DNA from: Tissierella sp. P1
GTDB lineage: Bacteria > Bacillota > Clostridia > Tissierellales > Tissierellaceae
Direction: 5' to 3'
Assembly: GCF_002266425.1 (NCBI RefSeq)
Contig: NZ_NPMN01000038.1
Location: 1 to 34,364, forward strand
DNA: 34,364 nt
The notes beneath the pieces were generated by a model. It did not search any database, was not told where the DNA came from, and saw only the letters and a program-made list of their open reading frames with translations. The position numbers were made by a program, and so were the translations under genes. Shown in pieces: positions 1-8,035 of this stretch. Position 1 is the stretch's first letter. Each line of letters starts with the position of its first letter.

Positions 1-546
1 TGGACATCTAGTTGGCGGGGGAGTAGTTGTGCTTCCAGGTATACAAATTACCTGACCTATTTGTAGATTATTTGGATTAATTCCTGGATTTATGGCCATT
101 ATTGCTTCTACTGTTGTGTTATGTGTGATTGCTAATTTATATAGCGTATCCCCCGACTTTATTGTATAAGCAAAGCTTCCCGATGGACATCTAGTTGGTG
201 GGGGAGTAGTTGTGCTTCCAGGTATACAAATTACCTGACCTATTTGTAGATTATTTGGATTAATTCCTGGATTTATGGCCATTATTGCCTCTACTGTTGT
301 CTTATATGTGATTGCTAATTTATATAATGTGTCTCCTGCCTTTATTGTGTAAGCAAAGCTTCCCGATGGACATCTAGTTGGTGGAGGAGTTGTACTTCCA
401 GGTATACAAATTCTTTGACCTATTTGTAAGTTATTTGGATTGATTCCTGGATTTATGGCCATTATTGCTTCTACAGTCGTATTATGTGTTATTGCCAACT
501 TATAAAGCGTGTCGCCCGATTTGATTGTATAGGAAAAACTTCCTGT
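1..546 (-). repeat. Tandem LysM-coding repeats, 183/183/180 bp
   Basis: Three head-to-tail copies start at 1, 184 and 367. The first two differ at roughly a dozen positions. The copy at 367-546 is more diverged and lacks one Thr codon in the linker. The array continues past the window edge. Confidence 0.85.
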
Positions 547-570
547 CGGACATGTTCTATTATTACTCAT
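1..570 (-). CDS. LysM-repeat protein, N-terminal part (runs off left edge)
   Basis: An open frame begins with ATG at 568-570 behind an AAGGGTGG ribosome binding site and stays open for 190 codons to the window edge, so the C-terminus is missing. After a short leader (MSNNRTCP) it consists of tandem LysM units of about 60 residues. Each has the LysM signature YTIKxGDTLYKLA, then INPGINPNNLQIGQ and a CIPG end, joined by short Thr/Pro linkers ending in TRCP. LysM modules bind N-acetylglucosamine-containing glycans such as peptidoglycan or spore cortex. No signal peptide is visible, which fits a spore-coat or otherwise non-classically located protein, but this is inference. The paired cysteines in each unit (TCP and ICIPG) may be linked. 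The function of any C-terminal domain cannot be judged. Confidence 0.85.
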   Translation of the reverse strand, partial: MSNNRTCPTGSFSYTIKSGDTLYKLAITHNTTVEAIMAINPGINPNNLQIGQRICIPGSTTPPPTRCPSGSFAYTIKAGDTLYKLAITYKTTVEAIMAINPGINPNNLQIGQVICIPGSTTTPPPTRCPSGSFAYTIKSGDTLYKLAITHNTTVEAIMAINPGINPNNLQIGQVICIPGSTTTPPPTRCP

Positions 571-663
571 ACTTACCACCCTTCTTTCTTTATTCTATGC
601 ATTAATATACTATGCAAAAATATGATTAAGGGTTACTGTGTCTAGTTCTAAAAATTTTATATT

Positions 664-1563
664 TTAAGTCTCTAAGAAATTTCGTATTTTAAGTTCCTTG
701 TCTATCATAGATAATACCTTTAATTTATCTAGGCTCCATTTAGGCTCATGAAGCAATTCTCTTTTCCCATCTCCTGTTATTCTGTGGATTACCATATCTC
801 TAGGGAGCATCTCAATTGCATCTACTACTAAAGATACATATTCTTCTCTGCTCATTATAGGAAAAGGGTTTTTCATATAATAGTCATATAAATCCGTGTC
901 CCTTTGTATATAAAGTGAGTGAAGCTTTATGCCCCAAGTCTTAGTATCAGCCACAAATCTCACTGTATTAAGCATATCATCTTTACTTTCACCGGGTATC
1001 CCTAGTATTATATGGGTAACAACTTTAATATTTTCTCTTTTTAGCTTTTCTATAGCTTCTTCATATATCGAAAGAGGATATCCCCGTCTTATTAATTTAG
1101 CTGATTTCTCATGGATAGTTTGCAAGCCTAACTCTATCCACAAGTAAGTCTTTTTATTTATTTCAGACAGTAAATTCAAAATTTCTTCTTCTAAACAGTC
1201 TGGTCTTGTAGCTACGGCTAATCCAACAACTCCTTGGGTATTTATAGCTTCATAATATAATGTTCTAATTCTATTAATTGGTCCATAGGTATTAGTAAAG
1301 TTTTGGAAATATGCTATATATTTATTAGAATCCCATTTTTTAGATAAGAGTTTTTTCTGTTCTTCTATCTGTTCCTCTATAGAAACCAGCTTAGATCCTG
1401 CAAATTCCCCAGAACCTTTCTCCCCGCAAAATATGCAACCTTTACTTCCGATGGTTCCATCTCTATTAGGACAAGTAAATCCACCATCTAATGATAGTTT
1501 CATTACCTTACCACCGAATTCTCTTCTTAATTCTTCATTTAATGTATAGTATCTTTTTGACAT
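664..1563 (-). CDS. TIGR01212-family radical SAM protein (YhcC/YtqA-like)
   Basis: The 299-residue product carries the cluster-binding cysteines C31, C43 and C46 (CX11CX2C) in the segment CPNRDGTIGSKGCIFC. That spacing is typical of the TIGR01212/YhcC branch of the Elp3/MiaB-like radical SAM superfamily, not the common CX3CX2C form. Further family features are ATRPDCL near 118-124, WIELGLQT near 142-149 and the HIILGIPGE segment near 184-192. The length matches full family members. The ATG is preceded by GAGAGG at suitable distance. Family members are cytoplasmic [4Fe-4S]/SAM enzymes whose substrate is not established to my knowledge, so no reaction is proposed. It is transcribed divergently from the membrane-protein gene at 1772. 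Confidence 0.85.
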   Translation of the reverse strand: MSKRYYTLNEELRREFGGKVMKLSLDGGFTCPNRDGTIGSKGCIFCGEKGSGEFAGSKLVSIEEQIEEQKKLLSKKWDSNKYIAYFQNFTNTYGPINRIRTLYYEAINTQGVVGLAVATRPDCLEEEILNLLSEINKKTYLWIELGLQTIHEKSAKLIRRGYPLSIYEEAIEKLKRENIKVVTHIILGIPGESKDDMLNTVRFVADTKTWGIKLHSLYIQRDTDLYDYYMKNPFPIMSREEYVSLVVDAIEMLPRDMVIHRITGDGKRELLHEPKWSLDKLKVLSMIDKELKIRNFLET

Positions 1564-1720
1564 TATAAATTACCTCTCGTAAATTAATCTATTAATTCAA
1601 GTTCCACAACTATTTTTGCTTTATGTTATCATTATACTATATTTTTTGTACAACAAAGATCAATTGTATCTCTACTTTTCTCATGATATGAAATAAATTA
1701 CCTTATCTTAATACTTTATA

Positions 1721-1750
1721 TTGTTTTATGGCATAATATAGAAATAATAT
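1721..1750 (+). promoter_or_regulatory. Possible sigma-A promoter for the 1772 gene
   Basis: TTGTTT (1721-1726) and TAATAT (1745-1750) are separated by 18 bp and end 21 bp before the gene start. In DNA this AT-rich the match could be chance. Confidence 0.3.
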
Positions 1751-1771
1751 ACTATTAGGAGGCGGATTTAT

Positions 1772-2305
1772 ATGTTTAATGATTATACCAAGGTTAAAAA
1801 GTGGGAACTTTGGGGAATTCTTTGGATAATTATAGTAGGTTCTCTTCTCCATTTTACTTACGAATGGTCTGGAAAGTCACCTATAGTAGGAGTCTTCAGT
1901 CCAGTTAATGAAAGTGTTTGGGAACATCTTAAATTAGGATATTTTTCTCTCTTAATTTTCTCTATTATAGAGTATTGGTTCATTAAAAATGAAGCTAATA
2001 ATTATTTCATTGCAAAAGCTATAGGAATTATTTCAATGGAAGTATTTATTGTTATAGCATTTTATTTATATACTTGGATAACAAAGAATCCTATTCTTTT
2101 TATGGATATTGGCATTTTTGTACTTGGTGCTATAATCTGCCAATTTATTAGCCTAAAGATAATGAAACTAAGAATAAGTAAAACAACAAATAGCCTTGGA
2201 TTAATTATTTTTATATTAATAGGTTGTCTTTTTATTTTATTTACCTTTTACACTCCAGAGCTACCTATATTCATGGATTCTAAAACTAAAAAATATGGTA
2301 TATGA
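1772..2305 (+). CDS. Small multi-pass membrane protein, DUF6512-like
   Basis: The 177-residue product has about five hydrophobic segments: near 13-30, 60-75, 82-102, 108-128 and 138-162. Between the first two lies a conserved-looking loop containing HFTYEWSG and FSPVNESVWEHLKL, which I associate with the DUF6512 family of clostridial integral membrane proteins. No catalytic motif is obvious and the function is unknown. The start is an ATG behind a perfect AGGAGG. The gene ends only 5 bp from the convergent metallopeptidase gene. The family name is from memory and moderately certain. That it is a real membrane-protein gene is well supported. Confidence 0.75.
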   Translation: MFNDYTKVKKWELWGILWIIIVGSLLHFTYEWSGKSPIVGVFSPVNESVWEHLKLGYFSLLIFSIIEYWFIKNEANNYFIAKAIGIISMEVFIVIAFYLYTWITKNPILFMDIGIFVLGAIICQFISLKIMKLRISKTTNSLGLIIFILIGCLFILFTFYTPELPIFMDSKTKKYGI

Positions 2306-2321
2306 ACTTATCACATACCAT
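2295..2321. terminator. Weak hairpin between convergent genes
   Basis: ATGGTAT (2295-2301) and ATACCAT (2315-2321) can pair around the 5-bp gap between convergent genes. Both stop codons lie within it. There is no T-tract on either side, so termination is uncertain. Confidence 0.3.
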
Positions 2322-3018
2322 CAATCACTAATCCATTTAACTCTTTTCTTACATTTCTCCAGTCTGGATAGTATTTATCCATAATGGCCTTAAATTTATC
2401 TCCATGTCCTCTTTCTATAAGATGGACCATCTCATGTACTATTATATATTCAAGACAGTGGAGTGGTTTTTTGGCTAGTTCAAGATTTAACCAAATCCTC
2501 TTAGCCTTGGGGTTGCAAGTACCCCATCTAGTTTTCATTTGTTTAACTCCCCATTCCTTCACCCTTAAATCCATTATCTTTTCCCATTTATCTATCATAG
2601 ATGGAATAATGGATTTTAGTTCTTTTCTATACCATTCTTTCATTATATTTTCTCTTTTTTCTTTACTGCTTTCTTCATTCACATATAAATCTATATATTT
2701 ATTATTTATTATTTCTACTCTAGACTTATTACTACTTTGATGTACCACATTTAGTAAATATCTTTCACCAAAATAACAATGACTTTCACCGGATATATAC
2801 TCATACTCTGGAATTTTCTCCTGGTTTTTGAATTTTTCTCGTTGCCCTTTTATCCAAGACATTTTTGATAGGAGAAATATTCTAATATCATCATCTTTCA
2901 TATTTTTCGGTGCAGAAACTCTCACCTCACCATTTGGGGAATGAACTGATAAATTAATATTTTTTACATCCTTTTTAGTTACTTCTATTTCTGTATTATC
3001 TATAATTATTATAGCCAT
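2311..3018 (-). CDS. YgjP-type (DUF45/M48-like) metallopeptidase domain protein
   Basis: The 235-residue product has the zinc motif HEMVH at 195-199 with a third histidine at 205 (HGDKF), preceded by the family hallmark MKTRWGTCNP near 160. This RWGSC-HExxH-H arrangement is diagnostic of the YgjP/DUF45 metal-dependent hydrolase family, related to SprT and WSS1 proteases. It has no signal peptide, so it should act in the cytoplasm. Its physiological substrate is unknown. The ATG follows a GAGGAG ribosome binding site. It is separated from the upstream anti-sigma gene on the same strand by a strong palindromic terminator, so it probably has its own promoter between 3019 and 3138. Confidence 0.88.
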   Translation of the reverse strand: MAIIIIDNTEIEVTKKDVKNINLSVHSPNGEVRVSAPKNMKDDDIRIFLLSKMSWIKGQREKFKNQEKIPEYEYISGESHCYFGERYLLNVVHQSSNKSRVEIINNKYIDLYVNEESSKEKRENIMKEWYRKELKSIIPSMIDKWEKIMDLRVKEWGVKQMKTRWGTCNPKAKRIWLNLELAKKPLHCLEYIIVHEMVHLIERGHGDKFKAIMDKYYPDWRNVRKELNGLVIDGM

Positions 3019-3138
3019 CTCAATACTCCTCTTGACTTTCTGTCAATTTTTGAATACCTATTTTTATCTTCTTTAGAATCTTTTAAATGCACATTATCAT
3101 AATATTACTTTGAATACAATAGTTTTATTTTCTTTCTA

Positions 3139-3186
3139 AAATAGTATGAACATGGAGAGGATATCCTCTCCATGTTCATACTATTT
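3139..3186 (-). terminator. 48-bp perfect palindrome, terminator of ECF operon 1
   Basis: Positions 3139-3186 read identically on both strands, with arms of 24 nt containing CATGGAGAGGATATCCTC at the core. On the minus strand it directly follows the DUF4179 gene, whose TAG stop (3181-3183) lies inside the arm. It is followed by a short T-run (ATTTTAG). The stem is very stable, the T-tract modest. Confidence 0.8.
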
Positions 3187-4242
3187 ATTTAAAAATATTG
3201 TAAACTCCTTTCCAATTTGTTTACCTTCAGGATAATCCATAGCAAAGGGAGTTAAAGTAATAGATGTAATTTCATCAGACCACTCCCTTAAAAATCCGTA
3301 GTTTTTTTGATATTCAAATACAACCCCCTCAGGAGATGATGAATCTATAAAAAATATTATTCTATTATTTAAATTATCATATCCTTGCAACTCAATACGA
3401 AGAGGGTATTCATATTCTCCAATGACTTCACGTTTTCCTTTAATAGTTTGTCTTAAAGGATTGTATTCTAACTCTTCAAGGCTATATACCTGATTGTCTA
3501 TAGTAAAGGTATAATCAATAGGTAAAGATTTAGTTTTTAATACCAATTCTTTTCCATTAGCAGTAAATTCAAATTCCCATTTACCACTTTTAACGCCTTC
3601 CGTATCTTTTAACTCTCCTATATAATACCTTAAATCTCTTAATACTAGCTTTATTTCTATATCCTCCATCTGGTCAATTCTATTGATTCCATAGGAGCAT
3701 AAAGAATAAAATAAAGTCTTTGTATCGTCTACAAAACCTGTTTTTTGAGATATACCTAATTTGTTAGGTATTTTTTTTCCATTTATAAAAAGATCCACAT
3801 TTTCAAAACTCACACCTTCTACCGGTTCTGTAGTATTTAATATAGTATTAAATACTAGTCTGTCATTGTCTACAATTACTTCACTCAACTTAACTTCTAT
3901 CCCTTTATCTTTCTTTATTTCATTTATCATATTTATATAGGGCTTAATATCTCTTTCAATATTAAAAATTCTACCTATGGAGTAGGATATTTCCTGAATT
4001 TTTGATTCTGCAGCAGCATAAACATATCTTCCAAAAGGTGTTCGAAGTAAGATTCCTACGGTTAATATTAGGATTGCGGCGGCTATTCCAAACTCTTTAA
4101 GACTAGTTTTATTTCTTATGTTCTTCTTAAAAGTCTTTTTTAATCTTTTTTTCTCAATATTATTCAATTCTTCACAATTATAATCTTCAATATTAAAATC
4201 GACTTGATTCAAAAATTGATAAATATTCTTAGAATCCTTCAT
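3181..4242 (-). CDS. DUF4179-domain transmembrane anti-sigma factor (ECF operon 1)
   Basis: The start is placed at the ATG at 4240-4242 because GAAGGAGG lies at ideal distance before it. A further upstream in-frame Met lacks this. The resulting 353-residue protein has a charged cytoplasmic N-terminus of about 36 residues, one transmembrane segment near 37-56 (AAAILILTVGILL), then a large external region beginning with the VYAAAESKIQEISYSIGRIF segment typical of DUF4179 proteins. DUF4179 proteins are encoded next to ECF sigma factors and are taken to be their membrane-bound antagonists. Here the start overlaps the sigma gene end by 14 bp, which implies translational coupling. The signal sensed is unknown. 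Confidence 0.82.
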   Translation of the reverse strand: MKDSKNIYQFLNQVDFNIEDYNCEELNNIEKKRLKKTFKKNIRNKTSLKEFGIAAAILILTVGILLRTPFGRYVYAAAESKIQEISYSIGRIFNIERDIKPYINMINEIKKDKGIEVKLSEVIVDNDRLVFNTILNTTEPVEGVSFENVDLFINGKKIPNKLGISQKTGFVDDTKTLFYSLCSYGINRIDQMEDIEIKLVLRDLRYYIGELKDTEGVKSGKWEFEFTANGKELVLKTKSLPIDYTFTIDNQVYSLEELEYNPLRQTIKGKREVIGEYEYPLRIELQGYDNLNNRIIFFIDSSSPEGVVFEYQKNYGFLREWSDEITSITLTPFAMDYPEGKQIGKEFTIFLNK

Positions 4243-4795
4243 TCTTACAGCCTCCTTCAATATGAGCCTCATTACGTATTTTCTTCTTTCCCCTAGAAAG
4301 CCTATTGTATAATATTGATTTGCTTAGACCTGTTTCATTAGATATTTCATTCATATCCTTATCTTCAAAATAAAATTTCTTAAAAATCACTCTATCCTCT
4401 ACAGATAGGGTATAAAGCATCTTTTTAGTTTCTTCTCTGATTTCATTTTCTAGAATCTCTTTTAGAGAATTATCTTCTGCATGAATAACTACATCTTCTA
4501 TATTCTGACTTTCTATATCCTTTAAATACTTCCTAACATAATCAATAGATTTATATTTTGCAATTCCTCCTATCCAATTTTTAAAACTATTCCTTTTGGA
4601 ATCATAGTAGATTATATTGTCCCAAATGGCCAAGAGGCAATCATTCATACATTCCTCATAAAAGTTGGGGATGCAATATAGATGCTTTTTTATAACGGTT
4701 TTAATAATCCAAGCATAATTGTCAACAACATACTCTAAAGCCTTCTCATTTCTTTTTATCAGCTGTTCAATAAAATTTTCTTCAGTTATTTTCAA
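4229..4795 (-). CDS. ECF-type sigma-70 factor (operon 1)
   Basis: The product carries sigma region 2 (ALEYVVDNYAWIIKTVIKKHL through FKNWIGGIAKYKSIDYVRKY) and region 4 near the C-terminus (DRVIFKKFYFEDKDMNEIS, then the HTH GLSKSILYNRLSRGKKKIR). I place the start at TTG 4793-4795 (188 aa). AAGGTGA lies 5 nt upstream of it, whereas an in-frame GTG three codons earlier sits inside that ribosome binding site. The N-terminus KITEENFIEQL matches how this clostridial sigma group begins. It is the first gene of a two-gene operon with the DUF4179 anti-sigma gene, to which it is translationally coupled. Confidence 0.87.
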   Translation of the reverse strand: MKITEENFIEQLIKRNEKALEYVVDNYAWIIKTVIKKHLYCIPNFYEECMNDCLLAIWDNIIYYDSKRNSFKNWIGGIAKYKSIDYVRKYLKDIESQNIEDVVIHAEDNSLKEILENEIREETKKMLYTLSVEDRVIFKKFYFEDKDMNEISNETGLSKSILYNRLSRGKKKIRNEAHIEGGCKNEGF

Positions 4796-5138
4796 TATAG
4801 TCACCTTCTTTTTAACAACCTTCTACATGTAGATTATTCTAGGTAATTACCCTTTCACTTAATACTTCGTAGCAAAGAAGTAAAACCTATCAAAATTTGT
4901 AGTTTTTTCATAAATTATTTATAGAAATCTCCGTGAGCTGTTCAAATACATATTATCTTACCATCTTTATTATACTGTGGACATTGAGAATACCCAAATT
5001 ATATAACAACAAAACTAAGAGTTTTCCTAATTCTATGGCTGTTTTAGACTTATACCCTTTGATTTGCTACTTTTAAATCACCATCGGTTTTAGTATAATA
5101 TTATTCTAAAGATATGGTATTGGAGAGAAGGTACATCT
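4796..5138. other. Divergent intergenic region between ECF operon 1 and the GIY-YIG gene
   Basis: No coding sequence is apparent in these 343 bp. It holds the promoter of the minus-strand sigma operon (see 4918-4945). On the plus strand TATAAT at 5094-5099 may be the -10 of the GIY-YIG gene, with no good -35. A short stem ACTTC/GAAGT near 4864-4881 looks insignificant. Confidence 0.5.
4918..4945 (-). promoter_or_regulatory. Putative sigma-A-like promoter of ECF operon 1
   Basis: On the minus strand TTGAAC (4940-4945) and TATAAA (4918-4923) are 16 bp apart and lie about 120 bp upstream of the sigma start. An ECF-type autoregulated promoter cannot be excluded, because TGAAC resembles ECF -35 elements. 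Confidence 0.4.
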
Positions 5139-6101
5139 ATGAGTAAAATTCCAGAGCATTTAATAGAAAAAATAAATTCAATTCCGACTCAATCTGGAAT
5201 TTATAAAATGCTTGATTCCAATGGCAGGATTATTTACGTTGGCAAAAGCATTTCTCTTAGGAATAGAGTGCGTTCATATTTTGCAGATAATCCTAAATGG
5301 GCTAAAGTAGAAAAAATGGTATCTTTTATTGATGATATTGAATATATAGTCACAGATACTCATTTAGAAGCAATACTATTAGAATGCAACTTAATTAAAG
5401 AAATAAAACCTATGTTTAATTCACAGCTTAAAAATGATGAAAAATATGTTTATCTAAAGGTAGAAGATTTCAATATCTATAATCCTTTGTCTATAGTAAA
5501 TAGTAGAGAAGATAATTGCTATGGTCCCTTTAGAAGAAAATTTTCATTAATTGAATTAATTAATTCCTTTAAAAATATTTATCCTATAGCCAAAGCTGAT
5601 AAAGGTTATGATTTTGAATATAATTTAATGCCCGTTCCCATGGATAGAAGTATCTTTGAAGAAAATAAAGAATCGTTACAAGAGATTTTCTCAGATGATA
5701 AAAAAATGATATTATTAATCAATAGATTAGAAGGAAAAATGAAAGAAGCAGCTGCTCAGCTTCAATTTGCAACTGCTTCTGTTTATAGGGATATGATCTA
5801 TGGTTTAAACTATTTAAAAACTGGAATCTATGGTTACAAAACCATGTTTTTAAAAGATATACTACTAAAGATGCCTATCACCAATGGATATAAATTATTT
5901 TTCGTATCTAAGGGGGAAATTTTATTGAAATCTGTTTTTTCTACTTTAACAGAAGATGATATACAAGATTTCATTAATATAGGTAAGGACTTAAAATCAT
6001 CTATTTCTAGCAATTTAAATGAAAAATCAAGTATGGATTACAGAGATATATTATATTCAGAAATTAAATCATTGCCTGGTGAAATGGTTATATATTTATG
6101 A
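5139..6101 (+). CDS. Stand-alone GIY-YIG nuclease with UVR motif (UvrC N-terminal-half-like)
   Basis: The 320-residue protein begins with a GIY-YIG nuclease domain (about 15-97): GIY at 20-22, YVG at 33-35, arginines at 41-43, an EAILLE segment at 78-83 and KPMFN at 91-95. All match the UvrC 3'-incision domain. A UVR motif that can bind UvrB lies near 191-226 (INRLEGKMKEAAAQLQFATASVYRDMI). Full UvrC is about 600 residues and continues with an RNase H-like 5'-incision domain and helix-hairpin-helix motifs. These are absent here, and the frame ends cleanly at a stop inside a hairpin. The E. coli Cho nuclease is also a UvrC-N homologue of about this size but, as I recall it, without a UVR motif. 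A role in DNA repair is inferred. The ATG follows GGAGAGAAGG. Confidence 0.82.
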   Translation: MSKIPEHLIEKINSIPTQSGIYKMLDSNGRIIYVGKSISLRNRVRSYFADNPKWAKVEKMVSFIDDIEYIVTDTHLEAILLECNLIKEIKPMFNSQLKNDEKYVYLKVEDFNIYNPLSIVNSREDNCYGPFRRKFSLIELINSFKNIYPIAKADKGYDFEYNLMPVPMDRSIFEENKESLQEIFSDDKKMILLINRLEGKMKEAAAQLQFATASVYRDMIYGLNYLKTGIYGYKTMFLKDILLKMPITNGYKLFFVSKGEILLKSVFSTLTEDDIQDFINIGKDLKSSISSNLNEKSSMDYRDILYSEIKSLPGEMVIYL

Positions 6102-6123
6102 GTTAGGGAAAGCCCCTAACTCA
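6099..6123. terminator. Bidirectional hairpin spanning two stop codons
   Basis: TGAGTTAGGG (6099-6108) pairs with CCCTAACTCA (6114-6123). The stop codon of the plus-strand GIY-YIG gene and that of the minus-strand DUF4179 gene are the outer bases of the two arms. There is no clear T-tract, so it may act mainly by RNA stability or factor-assisted termination. Confidence 0.55.
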
Positions 6124-7437
6124 TTGCTCTATACTGTATTCATATATTGTTTCATTGTATGTTCTATTATATCTAATCCTTTGAATATCTAGTTTCAAAT
6201 TTTCTCCTGTTCCCTTAAATTCAATAGTTCTAGTCTGATTTATTTTTTCTGTATCTCCTTCAACTATATCTTCAAAATTTCCTTCAATAGTTTGCTCCGC
6301 TTCGACTTTCTCTCCATCTATATCTAAAAACACTGTACTTAATATTAAATCTTCATCTGTTGTGATATTTATATAGGTATTTCCTTCTGATTCATAAACT
6401 TCATTGATTCTTATATCTTGCTCTAGGATTTTCATATCCTTATTAATTTTCCCTTTCTGTAGTTCAATAACTTCCTTAACATCATGATAACCACTAAAGG
6501 ACTTCAGTACTATTTGAATATCTTTTGTGTCATGAGGTAATGCATCATAAGACATATTAAAGCGACTACCTTTGGTGCTTCCACTCATACTTGCACCTTG
6601 CTTTTGAATGTCTTTACCATTGGCTATTATACTCAACTCTATATCACTACTCATAGAGTGTTCACCCTTGACTTTATCTATTCCCAGTTCAATTATATTT
6701 TTAATTTGTCCCTTTATAACGGTAGATGTAGGAGAAGCTATTAAGGATTTAATTTTTATTTTTCTTTGATCTGCTTCAATCTCCTTATTAATTCCAATTT
6801 TCAAGCTATGTCCCATGGCTTGATTTCTATCTAATTTGAATTCAATTATTCCCGTTTCTTCCATATCAATTGAATGAAATTTTAATTTCATCTTTCTCTC
6901 ATAAAACATTGGTTTATCGCAAGTCATTATCCATTTCATCTCTGTTTTATCTTCATTTACTTGACCATGACCACCTCTATTATAGGTAACTCCAAATAAC
7001 CCCTGTACATACATAAATCCAAAATCCCGATAAATTTCTTCTACATTCCCTGAAGGGTCATTTATAGTATAGAATACAATTAAGTTGTTATCATCTAACA
7101 TTATACCGTCTAATGTAACCTTACTTCCATCTTTAAAGGTACAGGATTTATTGATAATCTGTCCCTTCCCTAACTCATTTAGTTCTTGTAAAGTTCCATT
7201 CATTACATTATCGTATCCAATTAATTGCTTTGCATAATAAGCTAAAGTATCTACATTATATCCTATAAGGAGAATTGCAATAATCAATGCTGCAACCTTC
7301 CATTTAATATGAAATTTTCTTTTTTTATTAGGTATATTGTCTAAGGCATCTCTCAATCTATCTTCCACATTTTCTGGGATTTTTAACTTATTTAATTTAT
7401 TTTTTCCTTCATTTAATAGACTTTCAATATTATCCAC
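6121..7437 (-). CDS. DUF4179/DUF5643-type transmembrane anti-sigma factor (ECF operon 2)
   Basis: The 438-residue protein has a cytoplasmic N-terminus of about 45 residues, one transmembrane helix near 47-62 (VAALIIAILLIGYNV), and a long extracytoplasmic region. That region holds a DUF4179-like part (CTFKDGSKVTLDGIMLDDNNLIVFYTI) and a second beta-rich part near 215-330 resembling DUF5643. The start is GTG at 7435-7437, immediately after the sigma gene stop with no intervening base, with AAAGGATGA as ribosome binding site inside the sigma gene. It is the probable antagonist of the adjacent sigma factor. The paralogous pair at 3181-4795 has a shorter external region, so the two systems probably sense different signals. 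Confidence 0.8.
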   Translation of the reverse strand: MDNIESLLNEGKNKLNKLKIPENVEDRLRDALDNIPNKKRKFHIKWKVAALIIAILLIGYNVDTLAYYAKQLIGYDNVMNGTLQELNELGKGQIINKSCTFKDGSKVTLDGIMLDDNNLIVFYTINDPSGNVEEIYRDFGFMYVQGLFGVTYNRGGHGQVNEDKTEMKWIMTCDKPMFYERKMKLKFHSIDMEETGIIEFKLDRNQAMGHSLKIGINKEIEADQRKIKIKSLIASPTSTVIKGQIKNIIELGIDKVKGEHSMSSDIELSIIANGKDIQKQGASMSGSTKGSRFNMSYDALPHDTKDIQIVLKSFSGYHDVKEVIELQKGKINKDMKILEQDIRINEVYESEGNTYINITTDEDLILSTVFLDIDGEKVEAEQTIEGNFEDIVEGDTEKINQTRTIEFKGTGENLKLDIQRIRYNRTYNETIYEYSIEQ

Positions 7438-7953
7438 TTATATCATCCTTTCCATGGATTCTCTTAAATTTCTCATAGCTATGCTTATTCTAGACTTTAC
7501 TGTGCCAAGAGGAACTTTAAGTATTTGTCCTATGGTTTCATAGTCAAGGTCTAGAAAATATCTTAATTTAATGACTTCCTGATGATTAGGACTTAGGTTA
7601 GATAAGTATTTTTCTAATACTATCTTATCCTCTGGATTTTCATCGATTTCATAAATACCTTCTTCCTTTATATCTTCTAAGGAAGTAAGCTTCTTTTTCT
7701 TTTTCAATATACTTTTACAAGAGTTAACCAATATGGTCTTACTCCAACTATAAAATGCGTCATCTTTCTTGAGTTTATGTATATTTTCATATAGTATGAC
7801 TATCATGTCTTGCATTGCATCTAAAGCATCGTCTTCATTCTTCATATAAACATAGGCTAATTTATAGTAATCTGTTTTTTGAGCCATAACTAGTTGCAGC
7901 AAGGATTCTTTATCCCCATTTTTTGCTTGCTTGATTAGTAGTTTTTCCTCCAC
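7438..7953 (-). CDS. ECF sigma factor (SigV/SigW-like, operon 2)
   Basis: I chose GTG at 7951-7953 as the start (171 aa) because AGGGG lies 7 nt upstream. An upstream ATG at 8002-8004 lies inside a perfect inverted repeat without a ribosome binding site. Region 2 is seen as YKLAYVYMKNEDDALDAMQD with FYSWSKTILVNSCKSILKKKKK. Region 4 near the C-terminus reads LSPNHQEVIKLRYFLDLDYETIG, then the HTH ILKVPLGTVKSRISIAMRNLR. These are textbook ECF features. It forms an operon with the downstream DUF4179 gene, whose GTG directly abuts its stop codon. The regulon is unknown. Confidence 0.88.
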   Translation of the reverse strand: MEEKLLIKQAKNGDKESLLQLVMAQKTDYYKLAYVYMKNEDDALDAMQDMIVILYENIHKLKKDDAFYSWSKTILVNSCKSILKKKKKLTSLEDIKEEGIYEIDENPEDKIVLEKYLSNLSPNHQEVIKLRYFLDLDYETIGQILKVPLGTVKSRISIAMRNLRESMERMI

Positions 7954-7998
7954 TTCCTCACCCCTATCTCTATATAAGAGTATTGTACCATTAAAAAA

Positions 7999-8035
7999 GT
8001 TCATTTATATTAAATATTATTTTAATATAAATGAA
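7999..8035 (-). promoter_or_regulatory. Perfect 16-bp inverted repeat upstream of ECF operon 2
   Basis: Arms 7999-8014 and 8020-8035 (GTTCATTTATATTAAA and its exact reverse complement) flank a 5-nt spacer, beginning about 46 bp upstream of the GTG start. No T-run follows, so it is more likely an operator or leader stem than a terminator. Confidence 0.5.

Noticed and set aside
1..546. The repeats at the left edge as a CRISPR array
   Set aside because: They are 180-183 bp in-frame protein-coding repeats (LysM), with no spacers.
3139..3186. The 48-bp palindrome as a recombination or mobile-element end
   Set aside because: There is no transposase or target duplication. Its place right after an operon fits a terminator.
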